Made by a program: the position numbers and the translations under genes
Shown: one piece after another, positions 1 through 12,047 of the stretch
Position numbering within the stretch: the first letter of the stretch is position 1
Layout: every line of letters starts with the position of its first letter
Assembly: GCA_029721515.1 (NCBI GenBank)
Contig: CM056556.1
Location: 18,255,598 to 18,319,597, forward strand
Source: Synanceia verrucosa
Lineage: Eukaryota > Chordata > Actinopteri > Perciformes > Synanceiidae
Length of the DNA: 64,000 nt
Direction of reading: 5' to 3'
Notes under the pieces: generated by a model
The model's database searches: none
What the model was told of the DNA's origin: nothing
Seen by the model: the letters and a program-made list of their open reading frames with translations, nothing else

Positions 1-1371
1 AGATCAAAGGCAACACCTAAGGAAGAAATGAAGAATAACTTATGAGATTCTTGTGTTGTGGGTAGCCCAAGAAAACATATATCATTAGCATTTAAAAAAA
101 TAATAAAAAAAAAAAAAATTTAGATTTAGGCTTCTGTAGCATGCAATGGAATCAATATAAAGGTAGCTTCAACTAGTTTGAGTAGAATATGTTGCCCAAA
201 CAACACAATGGTAGCTTGTGTGTGCCAGCTGGGCCAAGAGGAACAGGCACCATAGTATGTAATCCTCTGACCAATCTATTGCTATCAATGTATATGCAGT
301 TAATGGCCAGGCTTGGGTGGATGTGCATACTCAGTGCCAGTCACTACATCAACAAGTGCGTCTTTGTTGACATCTGCACTTAATCCTCCACCCGTGTTTA
401 TTAGGAACAAAGTGGCTTTTGATTGTGACTGCTTCTTAAAGCACTGCGAGGGAAAGTAAAATAGATCTGCCAAGAGTGAAAGAGGGGCCGACATTGTTTG
501 ATGAATTATTTGAATTATTTGTGGAATAATGCATGATGTTGTTGTTTTCTACAGAATCAGCACCAGCATTCTTTGTATTTTACAAAGAATCTAAGTGACA
601 GGATGTGAGCCATGGAACTTTAATAAACTTGGATATCCCACTCATGGTTACAGTTCTGCTGACTTCTCCATTGCTCTGAAGTCATTTCATCATTCTTACT
701 TCCCTTAGACTTTTTTTTTTTTTTTTCCGAGCAGAGAGCCCATTCTCATTGCACTTAATATGTCTTTTCCAGATTCAGCATCACAATACCACTGACACGT
801 GGAATGGCCTTAGATAGCATGCAATTGGCTCAATAACACAGAAATGGGACAATAAAGCTGCAGGCTCTGCATTTATTGTTGACGCATTTTATTTGAGAGA
901 ACATGTAGCATAATTTCATTCGTTAACTCACAGACAAGGATGACAGTTTCCCTATTTCTACTGCGGTATTGGTGCAATGCTGAACTAAAGATTTATCTTT
1001 ACCTTGTCATATGTACAGGGTGAAACCAAGTTCATGTTGTTAAGGATTTACAAGAACCATATGGTTTAAAGAGAATTCACTACCAAAGGAAAATATGCTG
1101 TAAAGAGCATTATTGATTGTTTTGTTTAGATTACTGGTATTTCATGTTGTGAAAGATGGAAAAGTAATATGTGTGTATTAACAGACATATGTACTTTGTG
1201 CAGTTCCCAGAACAAGAATGAGAGAAGCTAAAACAAAATAAAAGTTTACCATAGGAAATATCCTCTCAGTCTTCAGTTGAGACATGGTGGCTTTCTTTAT
1301 ATACACAGAAAAAAGTCATAAATTACATCACAAATAGTTAATTTAGATAATATAAACAAATGTAGGAGGAA
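1..1371. other. Unannotated AT-rich DNA
   Basis: No coding frame here resembles a protein I know. There is an A-rich run near 97-119 and a T-run near 711-726. A perfect hairpin with 10-bp arms and a TTT loop lies at 568-590. No repeat family recognised. Confidence 0.6.
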
Positions 1372-1554
1372 ATGGTGGTGCCGTGGTTAGCACTGTTGCC
1401 TCACAGTAAGAAGGTACTGAGTTCGATTCCTGGGGAGCCCGGGGCCTTTCTGTGTGGAGTTTGCATGTTAATGGTTGTGTGTCTCTATGTGCTCAGTCTC
1501 CCCCCCATGTGAGGATAAGTGGTAGAAAATGGATGGATGGATGGATGGATGGAT
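1372..1554 (+). mobile_element. mermaid/DANA-like tRNA-derived SINE, internally deleted
   Basis: The 5' part reads as the tRNA-like head of the SINE also found at 45773, 50370, 55315 and 60350: a TGGTTAGCACTGTTGCCTCA stretch, then a Pol III B-box-like GTTCGATTCC. The conserved CTTTCTGTGTGGAGTTTGCA core follows and jumps directly to the tail segment (GGTTGTGTGTCTCTATGTG), so about 150 bp of the middle is missing compared with the fuller copies. The copy ends in a GGAT tandem repeat. The mermaid/DANA family name is from memory. Confidence 0.75.
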
Positions 1555-1871
1555 AAACAAATGTGATACTGACATGATCTGACCATGGTTCATACAGGGT
1601 TTCTAAACATCATTTGCCCTCCCTCAGGCAACTTGACTAACATCACTCAGATTTCAAATTGCATCTGTTTTGCACAAAACCAATTCCAGTAGTTCTGCCT
1701 GCTTGAACACAAGCTGTTGTGATGTTGAAGCTCTTTAAGCTGCAATGATAGGCTCTTTACATTTCATTTGCCATGATACACAGAGCGCCGAGTGCCAAGG
1801 GTTAGAGGTATCCCAGACACATGTGGTACCTCTGGTTCTCGCAAAAATCTTGCATTATGTTTACTCAATAA

Positions 1872-1926
1872 GTACTTCTTACGTTTAAAAAACGTAAGAG
1901 GTACAAACAAATGTTTCATTTGTTTG
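1872..1926. repeat. Two adjacent hairpins sharing one base
   Basis: Hairpin 1 (1872-1904) has 15-bp arms with one T/G mismatch and an AAA loop. Hairpin 2 (1904-1926) has perfect 10-bp arms (CAAACAAATG) and a TTT loop. I see no terminal inverted repeat or coding signal around them. Confidence 0.75.
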
Positions 1927-4037
1927 GGTTTCTTTGAGAATATGTTGACATGCTTTAATGTTCAATGTTCATTTTTTTTTTAACTTTTGTCTGAATTACT
2001 CCAATTTCAAGTTTCAACAACTGTCTCTTTACACCACTGTGTTATGCACCATGTGCAAGTCATTAACACAGAAATGTAACTTAATGAAGCTTTAGACTAG
2101 TCCACTAAAATTAGGATGAGTAAAATGTATTTATGAGGTAAAATCTTACATCTTATAAACAGGTTCCACACAAAGACCACACACAGACACCTGCATCATA
2201 ATCCTCAAACCCCAAATGCACACACATCTAATCTTCTGGTTGTCATGCTCAGCTCCCCATAAAAGTGTAAGGATGAACATTAAATAAAGCCTAGCTTGCA
2301 GATTTGCAAACCCCAGAGTGTGGACAGGCCATTGTATTTCCCTCCTTATATGTGATTGAATTATGAGCAGAGGTCACATATGGCTGGGTACACAGGCCAT
2401 GTACAGTATGCACCTTTCCCCGGGGCCTGGCTACGCATGACCTCTGCTGTGCTGCATGTGCCATATGGAACAATACTGGTACAGATAATGTCCTCAGAGC
2501 CTCACACTTGAGTTTGTAATGAATGATGGCCAAATGTGACCTTATATGAACTATATAAAATGAATGGATGCCTTTGATTGAGTTGTGTTCAGGGACGGCT
2601 GCTGTGATGTGCTTTAAAAAAACACTGAAATGCCCATCAGTGATGGAGAGTGTTTGATATATGACTGACCTCTATTGGAAGTCCTGAGGATGGATTTGCT
2701 TTTTAAGCAGATATAGTTGACCTCCAACCTCCAATGTGATGTATGTTAGAGCCTCCAATGCTTTGGCAAAGTTGTGTGTATTTCAGAGTGATCCATATAT
2801 TTGTCATCATGTGTGATTTTTTACGTGATATACAGATGTACATGAGAATATCTTTGCTTCCAGTAATCATGGAACCCCAAATAGTAAAATCTCTTTTTTC
2901 AAGTGTGTCAGTTCAAGAATTGAACATCCATAATAAAGCTAAGACACAGAATGTGCTCTTTCTGGCAGAAGCAGCGATTTGATTTCAACTGATCCAGAAC
3001 CAGCATCAAAAAGACAATTTTTTTTATGCAGTACTCTAATCAGTGTTGCCTGAGAGGAATATTACTCCCTATCAAAACCCGTGATAATTCACACAGGAGT
3101 CCTCATATATCAGTGTCAAAACAGCTTTAGAGGTGTTAAAAGATCAGCTGTATCTAGAGAAAACGTCACAAAGCCAGAAAAAAGAGGTTGAGCTCGCCTA
3201 AGCATTGCTGTTTACTTTTTTTTTCATGGGCCTAGTCTGATGTGCATCATCAGTTCCAGGAAATGATAGTTGAGCTCAGCTTTAGCTTTCATATCATGAG
3301 ATGGAACATTCAAATGACCTTGGTCAATTTCTCCAAAACTGTAAATAATGATGCATATTAGGCAGCTTATGTGGGAAACAAGGTCAACTATTTTGACTGC
3401 AGGCTAGTCTCAATGTGAGTTTGAATAGCTAGCCAATTTTGGTAAATTGTTTTTTCATCATGTATACAGTAAACACTGATAAACTGTTATGCCCTACTCT
3501 GTCACACAAGTCAACATGCGTGGTATGGTGTCATTCAGTACTGAGGTGCTGTTCCAACACACTGACAAGAGCCAGCTGAGTTTGTTTCGACATCTGTTAC
3601 CCGACTGCCATCTAGCTGCTTCCCCTTGGATGTATTCAGGGTACATGCAGTTGAGAGTCCCTTGGCTGTTTATATCCCAGTGTTCAATTTGTTTTTTAAT
3701 TTACAAACACCGGGTGCCAAGGGACATAGCGGCAGTGTGTGATGAGTTGAGGTGAGAAAATGTTGTGTCCAGGAGTTTCAAGGCCATGATGGCCAAGTGG
3801 TAGATACCGTTGCCATCTAACACCCATGACAGCAACCAAGTTCTAGGTTTAGAGGAGAAATGGACATCTATGGTATCATGAGAGGTTTCTCAAAAGACTT
3901 TGTTTGAGTTTACCACTCACTGGATGAAGAGATAAAAAAAAGTTTTGATGGTGAGTAAAGCTAAAGTTGACGCTAAATGTGTAAAATGTTTCAAATATAT
4001 TGTGATCCATGCAAGATTTGAGTTGAAATGTATGAGT

Positions 4038-4079
4038 GAGTTTTGTACAGTTTGCATGGAGTTTTGTACAGTTTGCATG
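4038..4079. repeat. 21-bp perfect tandem duplication
   Basis: Positions 4038-4058 and 4059-4079 are identical 21-bp units beginning GAGTTTTGTACAG. This is a simple local duplication. Confidence 0.9.
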
Positions 4080-4216
4080 GCCCCAACTTAAGATCCGTGG
4101 CCGAACTGTGCTGAATGATAATAAATGCAAGCCGCTGTCTGTGGCATATGTGACATATTTGCAAATGTGACATTTTCTTTTATCAAACTCCCTCTTGGCC
4201 TACTGATTATAATATA

Positions 4217-5443
4217 CAGGGGTTGGACAATGAAACTGAAACACTGGCCACTTTAGTGTTGTAGGTTTCATGGCTAAATTTGGCCAACCTGGTGGCCAAA
4301 CTTCATTGATTGCACATTGCACCAGTAAGAACAGAGTGTGAAGGTTCAATTAGCAGAGTAATAGCATAGTTTTGCTGAAAATATTGCAACGCACACAACA
4401 TTATGGGTCACGTATCAGAGTTCAAAAGAGGACACATTGTTGGTGCACGTCTTGCTGGCAAATCCATGACCAAGACAGCAAGTCTTTGTGATGTATCAAA
4501 AGCCATGGTAACCAGGGTAATGTCAGCATACCACCAAGAAGGATGAACCACATCCATGTGGACACAAAAGGAAGCTGTCTGAAAGGGATGTCCAGGTGCT
4601 AACCCGGATTGTATCCAAAAAACATAGAACCACAGCTGCCCTTAAATGTGCACCTCAACTCTCCACCAAAACTGTCCGTCGGGAGCTCCACAGGGTCAAT
4701 ATCCATGGCCGGACTGCTATAGCCAAACCTTTGGTCACTCGTGCCAATGCCAAACTTTGGTTTCAGTGGTACCAGCAGCGAAAATCTTGGGCTGTGGACA
4801 ATGTGAAACATGTATTGTTCTCTGATGAGTCCACCTTCACTGTCTTACCCACATTCGGGAGAGTTATGGTGTGGAGAAGCCCCAAAATAGCGTACCACCC
4901 AGACTGTTGCATGGCTAGAGTGAAGCATGGGGGTGTATTGGTGATGGTTTGGACTGCAATATCATGGCATTCCCTAGGCCCAATACTTCTGCTAGATGGG
5001 CACGTCACTGCCAAGGACCATCAAACCATTCTGGAGGACAATGTGCACCCAATGGTTCAAACATTGTATCCTGAAGGCAGTGCCGTGTATCAGGATGATA
5101 ATGCACCAATACAAGACTTGTGGCAGAATGTTTGATGAACACAAAAGTGAAGTTGAACATCTCCCATGCCCTGCACAGTCACCAGATCTAAATATTATTG
5201 AGCCACTTTGGGGTGTTTTGGAGGAGTGAGTCAGGAAACGTTTTCCTCCACCAGCATCACATAGACTGGCCACTATTCTGCAAGAAGAATGGCTCAAAAT
5301 CCCTCTGGACACTGTGCAGGACTTGTATCTGTCATTCCCAAGATGAATTGATGCTGTATTGGCTGCAACAGGGGACCCTACACGATGCTAATGAATTGTT
5401 GTGGTCTATAACCAAGCGTTTCAGTTTCATTGTCCAACCCCTG
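4217..5443 (+). mobile_element. Tc1/mariner-type DNA transposon, full length but inactive
   Basis: The element is 1,227 bp and is bounded by TA dinucleotides (4215-4216 and 5444-5445), the usual Tc1/mariner target duplication. Its terminal inverted repeats begin CAGGGGTTGGACAATGAAAC and match almost perfectly at both ends, so the boundaries are firm. It carries one transposase gene on the plus strand, broken by frameshifts and stops (next entry). With intact ends it could in principle be moved in trans by a related transposase. It is a different Tc1 family from the copy at 25066-26312, because the terminal repeats do not match. Confidence 0.95.
4403..5391 (+). pseudogene. Tc1-type transposase pseudogene
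   Basis: This was a DDE transposase of the Tc1/mariner superfamily, which cuts and reinserts its own element in the nucleus. The likely start is the ATG at 4403; it opens an N-terminal helix-turn-helix segment (MGHVSEFKRGHIVGARLAGK) that stops at 4544. The frame then shifts, and 4596-5135 encodes the second DNA-binding region and the catalytic core, including the LFSDEST motif with the first Asp and the YQDDNAP motif with the second Asp. Near 5110 another shift moves the protein into the frame holding SPDLNIIEPLWGVLEE, which carries the third acidic residue (Glu). In-frame stops follow at 5227 and after LYLSFPR. Two frameshifts and at least three stops make it non-functional. Confidence 0.93.
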
Positions 5444-5445
5444 TA

Positions 5446-7727
5446 GATGTAAGCATCAAATCATTCGTCTGCATCCCAGTGAATTAAAGAAGGTTCATTG
5501 TGGAACTGAAATAGTCTAAAAACAGCCTACGATATCATGACTTTTGTCTGTATTAAAACAGCTTCTCTGCCATACTACATTTGAAAATGAACGACATAAG
5601 TGACTGAAATATGTTGGCATTTTCAGCTAAACTAGCAATAAAAACAAAATTGCCTTTTATGCCAGCATTATTCATTAAGCTTGTAGATTGAAAAAAAACA
5701 CTCCTATTTCCAGATGGGATTCTTACTGTGCACTAGCTGACAGAATTTAATCTCCTTTTCCTGCCATTGTGCAGATGGCTCATGTCGAAGGACAGGATAC
5801 AGCCCAAATTTTAATTGATCTCAACTTCTTCTATTTACATACTCCAGGACAGCTTTTGTTTCTCAGTTTCTCAAGGAGCTGAGTATAAACTGACACAAAC
5901 ACCAGTCCTTAGTGATTCATAGTGCTTTTTGTGGGATTGTCTCGATCAGCAAGCTAAATGGCTGCAATGAGTGTCACACAGACATGGTATTGTTAAAGCC
6001 CTGTCTATGATGATGATGGGTTTCTGTGGTTTCAGACTGTGCAACTGCAAAAAAAAATGTCACAAGTCAATCAATGCTGTTTTCTGGTATATTACTTCCT
6101 AGTTTGACCTAGTTTTCAAATATCTTGAGACACCTGTTTCAGCTGCCAGAGAAAGAGAACCATGTTAATTGATTGATTTTTTTTTTTCTAAGCTATTGGC
6201 TGTTGGGAAGCCTCCACAGCGAGAGTGGTTTCATTCTGTTTCTCTCTCAAATCCCACAATGGAAAACAGTCCAAAAACAAAAAGCAAAATCAATGGACTT
6301 TCTTTGGCAGCTTTGAGAGAGGTGCTTAGCATCACAGAGTGTATGCCTGAGGTGAACATTCCAGAGTGTATTATGGTTTTGTTCCATTGCCCTGTTCACA
6401 TCCGTGAGTTGTTCTAAAACCATTTGAAGTGAAGCACACAGGGTTTTAACAACTATCAGCACCAGTGTGAATAGCCTCCTAGGGCCCTCTCACTCTATTT
6501 GGCCATTGCAATGGCTTCTCTTCTGAGTAGAGGATCCATATATTCCTGTAGTAGTGTTTTCGAGGAGTGTTTACGTTGATGGAAAGTGCTTCATCCATCA
6601 CTACACACTGAAGCATCATTGAAAATTCACAGTTTCTAGTTTATTCCTTTATCTTGAATGCTCTTATATCCGTTTCTATATCGACTTATCATTTTGGATT
6701 GGAATGATCACAGCAGAGAGGAAAAATTACATTATAGATTATGTTAGGGAGTTTTTTTCCTCTTTCATTTTTATCTTCTTTTATTATTTCATCTCACCAC
6801 TGACAGTGGGACTTCAAACTTTCATTGTCGCCTCGGGTTGCACTGGAATTCAAACACTTCCTCCATGTGATTGAGGAGCCTCATAAACTGCACACATCTT
6901 GGAAACATCCCTTTGGTCCTTCGAATCTGGAGGATGGTGGAAGGTGTAATTCACTTTACAATATCAAACAATTACCCCTTTTGAATCTTGTCTCCTGGCT
7001 AACTTGTCGGGCATGAGTTTATGGCTTTTAAAAGCAGAGGTGAGCTGTTTTTAAGGAGAGATTCCCCAGCTGTGTCCTGAAGGTGATGAGGCCCAAAGTG
7101 AAGCTTTGCCTCCAGGTCATTGAGCAATAATGAGTGTTATCAAGACAGTGCCACAGGACAGGTTACGCTGGTGGAATTTATGAGAGGCCTTGCAGGATGA
7201 CCCTAAGCAGGACTGGCCATTCTTCAGCAGAGACAGGGCTAAGGCTTGGGAAAGACTAATATGGCAGGATTGTGATTAAGTAGACCTTTGACTTTATAGG
7301 CTTTGGCACCAACAAGTGAGTTATTGACATAGATAGAAATTGTAAAGACTGAACACTTCAACGATTACTGTACTCAAGTCAATCTCCACTGGGAAGAACT
7401 ATCTCTTTCTTGATCAGAGGACTGTAGGGCCACCAGTTTTTTCAGGCATTAGTATTGTGTAATAATATGAGATCATTTTAATTATACAAACAACATTACT
7501 TTGTGAACAGCCAAATCAAATGCTCTTCACATGCAAAAGATTTGCCAAAGCAAAAGCCTTCCCTATTGTCCATTCCATGATCCAGTTGTCCCTGTGTCAT
7601 TTCAAACTCATTTCTTCCTATTAGTAAATTTCAACTTCTGTTGGGAATCATCAATATATATCATCACCCTAACAAGGGGGGATAAAATCTTTTGAAATTC
7701 AAATCTGTGATATAAACAGATATATTT
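5446..7727. other. Unannotated DNA
   Basis: I see no gene, RNA or repeat family here. Frames on both strands are short and compositionally random. A T-run lies near 6176-6187. Confidence 0.55.
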
Positions 7728-8049
7728 GGGGCAGCAGTAGCTCAGTCTGTAGTGACTTGGGCTGGGAATCGCCAGTTCAAGTCCAGGTCGGACCAAAATG
7801 TGGAGAGTGGACTGGTGGCTGGAGAGGTGCCAGCTCCTCCTCCTGCCTTGAGCAAGGCACCGAACTCCCAACTGCTCGGGGCGCCTGGATAAGGGGCAGC
7901 CCCCTCACTCTGACACCTCTCCTCTAATGCATGTGCATGTGTGTTTCATAACTTCTGTGTGATGTGCAACTGAGAAATATTAACAGAGTGAAAAAATGTA
8001 ATTTCCCCATTGAGGGATCAATAAAGTAAGTCTTCTTCTTCTTCTTCTT
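7728..8049 (+). mobile_element. tRNA-derived SINE with LINE-like 3' tail
   Basis: The head resembles a tRNA: GGGGCAGCAGTAGCTCAGTC contains an A-box-like TAGCTCAGTCTGTAG, and AGTTCAAGTCC about 35 bp later is a B-box. A body with GTGGACTGGTGGCTGGAGAG and GAGCAAGGCACCGAACTCCC follows. The 3' end reads AATTTCCCC..GGGATCAATAAAG and runs into a CTT microsatellite. That 3' end resembles the LINE ends at 15752 and 27601, as expected if the SINE uses that LINE's reverse transcriptase. I recognise this SINE as common in percomorph fish, from memory. The copy looks close to full length. Confidence 0.85.
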
Positions 8050-9692
8050 AAACAATACAGTGTTGTGCTGCCTCTCCGGTTGCATATTTAATATTTCAAC
8101 TATCCACATGTTGTCTGTAAAGCAGGAGCAGTGGGTTGCTAAAGAAGAGCGAGGATTGCAAATATAGGCTCTCCCAAAAATCTGTGCATAGCTTCGGTCT
8201 GCAGGGTTTCCTGATAATGAATTTGGTCAAAAGATTCATTTAATCCCTCTGCTTTTATCATTTAATTACTAATTTCCATCTCAATTAATTCTTAATAAAC
8301 TACAGTACCAGAGAACAGGTTGTGTGTTCTAGAGCCCATAATAGTTATATAAACATATACTGGACATCTTTACACAATGGCAGCTGTATATACATTACCT
8401 CCCTCAGTCACCTTGTTTGAAATTGGAATAGGTGATTTCTGTATTGTCTTCACATTTGTATGGTCTATGAAACATAAATGTAAAAAATTGATGGCAACAA
8501 CCTGAAGGTTGGAAATATATAGTATATAGTAATCAGCTACAATCTTGTTTAAACCAAATGATTAAACAAAGTAAAACCCAAATTTTAGTAGTTGCAATTT
8601 TATTTCATGACTTTTATCTAATGTAAATTAATTAATTTGTTCTATGGTTACCACCAAGTGATTTGATTCACATCAGACAGGTCAAGTGATTTTCTTTGTC
8701 TGTATGCGCTTGATTATGCCAAAATTTATGACATCATTATCCTTGGAAAGTGTTTATGTGTAGATGGGCATCATTTATTGTCTTCCTTCCAACAGCAATC
8801 GGCACTGAATATTTGTAGGTTTGCCAATGTCCACACATGCATTGTAGCGATAACAATGCCGTGATATTGTTTCCTGCTGCAATAGGCATGTACCACGTCT
8901 TGTTGTCTGTTTACTATCAATGACCACAGCTCTCCCTTTCAATTTACACTGAAGTAATGAGCAGTTAGCAAAGTTTCTAAGACTCGTCTGACAGTCATTC
9001 ATTATCACACTGGTGCTTGCAGCACCACAGCTAATAGACCAAACACTGGTGCATGATTCACAGCATGACAAAGAAAGGAAGGATTCTGTCATCACTGTTT
9101 AGGATATTCATTATCTCTCAGCCCCAAGATGATGAACAGAGCAACTCAGTCATGGAGCTTGTAGGGTGATTTCGGTTGACTATGACGCTTGCCTTAAACT
9201 ATACAACTTAACAAAGTCAAGGGCTTGCTGTGTCACATGCTTCACACGTTTGGCATTTGGGATGAACACAGAGCAGCTGTCTAGTTCAAATCCTAATAGA
9301 CGTACTTTCTAAGGGATTACTACATCGCAGTATGATGTACAGTCATTCCAATGTGTCTGTTAGCTCAAGGTAAAGCCTTGTGAAAAGCACACCGTATTAT
9401 TTTTTAATTGTTCTTATTCTCTCTGTGCTACTCCTCCCACAACATTTCCAACATCTATATCAACACTAAACTATAACAAAGCATGCAGAATTATTGGGAA
9501 GGGTGTTTCTAAGATTTAAAAAAATAATAAAGAATAAATTTGGAAATGGGGGCCCTAATGATTCACAATACTTTACGGCAGACAAATGATTAAAAGTTTT
9601 CTTGGGTCACAGTATTTGGGCCTTTATTGGGTGAAATGGAAATAAATTTGGATAGCTGGAGCGGCTTCCATGTGATGCCACGACTAAACATG

Positions 9693-9695
<3 letters not shown>
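8050..9695. other. Unannotated DNA
   Basis: No gene or repeat family recognised. The 106-codon open frame on the minus strand at 8775-9095 has no motif or family resemblance I can support. Confidence 0.5.

Positions 9696-9740
<45 letters not shown>
9696..9740. repeat. (TG)n microsatellite
   Basis: About 22 uninterrupted TG units, directly before a LINE tail. Confidence 0.97.
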
Positions 9741-9743
<3 letters not shown>

Positions 9744-10060
9744 GGAGGTTCCTAGGGTCTACAAAAGTAGAATGGGAGCCAGAGTTTTCAGTCATCAAGC
9801 TCCTTTTCTGTGGAACCAACTCTCTTACCTTCATTCCAGGAGACAGATACCATTTCCTTATTTAAGAGCAGACTTAAGACTTTCCTTTTGGATAGTGCTT
9901 ATAGTTAAGGCTGATCCAAAGCTGACTCAGGCTGCCTTGGATCAGTCCATGCTATTGGTCTAGACTGCCGGGGGACTTCTCATTACACAATGAGTTCGTC
10001 TCCTTCTTCATGTCCCATGAAGGCATGTCTTTGTGCTTTTTCAACTGGCAGGTATCAATG
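9741..10060 (+). mobile_element. Non-LTR retrotransposon (LINE) ORF2 C-terminal tail and 3' UTR
   Basis: The translation after the GT repeat contains MGARVFSHQAPFLWNQLSYL, the tail pattern of many fish LINE ORF2 proteins (small-Phe-Ser, then Ala-Pro-x-x-Trp-Asn-x-Leu). After a frame change it continues as LFKSRLKTFLLDSAY at about 9860-9906, the expected following segment. A single frameshift therefore separates the two halves, and the protein is dead. The stretch to about 10060, with GCCGGGGGACTTCTCATTAC, looks like the matching 3' UTR. The copy is severely 5'-truncated. The clade (CR1/L2-like) is a guess from motif memory. Confidence 0.7.
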
Positions 10061-12047
10061 GGCTGAGGCTAACTGTGATTTTACTATGAGTGTCACGAGG
10101 CTTCACTGCTCTTAAAAATGCTCACATTTCAGAGTAGGCTGATGATGCACTGATATATAATGTTAACATAGTCTTGTACTTATGCCTACATATGATTGAT
10201 GATAAGGAATGAGAGCAGATGACGCTTACCATTCTCTCATTTCTAAAGACACAAATATGTAATGCTAACAATCCTGTCTATGGTCACATTTAAGAGGACA
10301 AGAGGAGTGCCACTTCTCTGATGACTGAAGACATTTATGTATAAATCTAACAAAGTCCTGTGTCCTATGTCTTCACTTGAAACAGCACAAGGATGTTCAC
10401 TGGTATTTTGTGGGGCTTTTATTTTTAAGTGCTGGGTTTGAGAAGGCCAATTCCACTGTCTAAAGTCGACTAACTCCACTATTATCAACCTTTTTTTAAC
10501 CAAGTGATTCCCAGATCTCTTTACCAAGGGAGTCCTGGCCAAGACAGCAGCAGCACCAAGTTGCAGTTACATAAAGCAAACATTAAAAACACATACATTA
10601 TAAAACATAAAACATACAGTAAAAACTTGCAAAGGAAGGCCTAAACCGGAAGAAAATGTATCTAAAATCATGTATATTTATTTGAGATTGTTTTAAAATA
10701 TTGTGCTGAGTATTAATCAAATGCCTTTTTATAATTTTAATTTTTAACTTGACACCATTAGATAAGCTGTGTCACAATCAGGATACTTCACCTGTAGAAA
10801 TAATAATAAAATAATAATAAAATCGTTTAATTTTTTTTTTTTTTTTTTTTTTTCTGGATAGGTGTTAGTTGGTGTTCCAGTTTAAATCTCTGCTTTGGTT
10901 TGAACACAGTACCAAAGGCTCTGGAGTAAATGGTAAGTAATATACAAATGTTTTTATTTTATTCGACATGTTTATACTAAATTGCCTTTCAAAAATGTCT
11001 GGGTATTTTGTTGCTACAATTTTAGGTTGAAACTAATTCAGTCTAATATAGTCCTGTAATAAATCCTACCTTCATGAAGGTTACAAAGTGCAGTATTTAT
11101 TATAAGTGTTGATGGTTTATAATATTGAATCTAACTTGGTTGTTCTTAATACCTAACATTAGTATGTCCTCTGATTTGTTTCTCTCTCTCTAGGTAAGCC
11201 TATTTCAAAAACTGTTAATACATAAAGTAAAAGTGCAAACAGTGCTGCATTACTCAATCACAATCAATTCTTCCTACACCTTTGAACACAGCAGGTGTTA
11301 TACTCTCTGCCTTATTCCTCCTCATGCAGATCTGGTGTGAAGCACTTTTTTCATGAGGGTCAAAGCAAAAAAAAACTTCATAACTCACATGTACCTGCCT
11401 GTATTCATCATAAATATAAAAATCTAGCTACTATAATTTCTTCAAGGTAAATTTTTATCATAAAAATAATTGTAACATAAAAATTCCAAGCTATTATTTA
11501 TAATGTAACAACAATAATAATTCAAACCCTGATCTACAGTGTGCCACAAATGAGACACGAGACAAAGCTATTTTTTAGTTACACAGCAATGTGTTATCAT
11601 ACAATTCTGTTCACAGCTTTTCTCTGACTTACTTGTCTGCAAATGTGGACACAGACCTGCACACTTCACAGTACACCTCATTTTTTCCCTTGTCATATTC
11701 CAGCCAATTCCAGCAGTCTCGCCATTGAGGCTGGAACTTTCTCTCCCTCTTCTTTTCGTAATACCTCTCACTCTCCCTCAACTGCTCCGGTGCCTTTCTT
11801 TTCTTTTCTTTTTGATTTTTAACACATCGTTTGGCCGGGTACTGGGGGTTTTAGAAACATAGGGAACAGCGCCAGTGAGAAACAGTTTCAACTGTCAACA
11901 GCAGTGAGCGAGCAGCATGCTCATTATGGCACCTCATCCGTTTCATTACGGCAGACGAGTCAAGTAATAATGTATTTTTTTCTTTGGGAGGGATGGAGGT
12001 AAGGATTCTAACTCCATGACTTGTTCTGCTTATTTCCCTTGATTTAG
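10061..12047. other. Unannotated AT-rich DNA upstream of the pseudogene exons
   Basis: No coding exon could be supported. There is a T-run of about 22 at 10831-10853. Splice-donor-like GGTAAGTAA occurs near 10931 and GGTAAGGA near 11998, without convincing exons. Further 5' exons of the gene fragment at 12048-13074 could lie here, but I cannot identify them. Confidence 0.45.

Larger units (their letters stand above)
1555..4216. other. Unannotated DNA with two small hairpins
   Basis: No gene is recognised. The stretch contains the adjacent hairpins at 1872-1926, a 21-bp tandem duplication at 4038-4079 and a weak tRNA-like segment near 3786-3855. The rest shows nothing identifiable. Confidence 0.55.
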
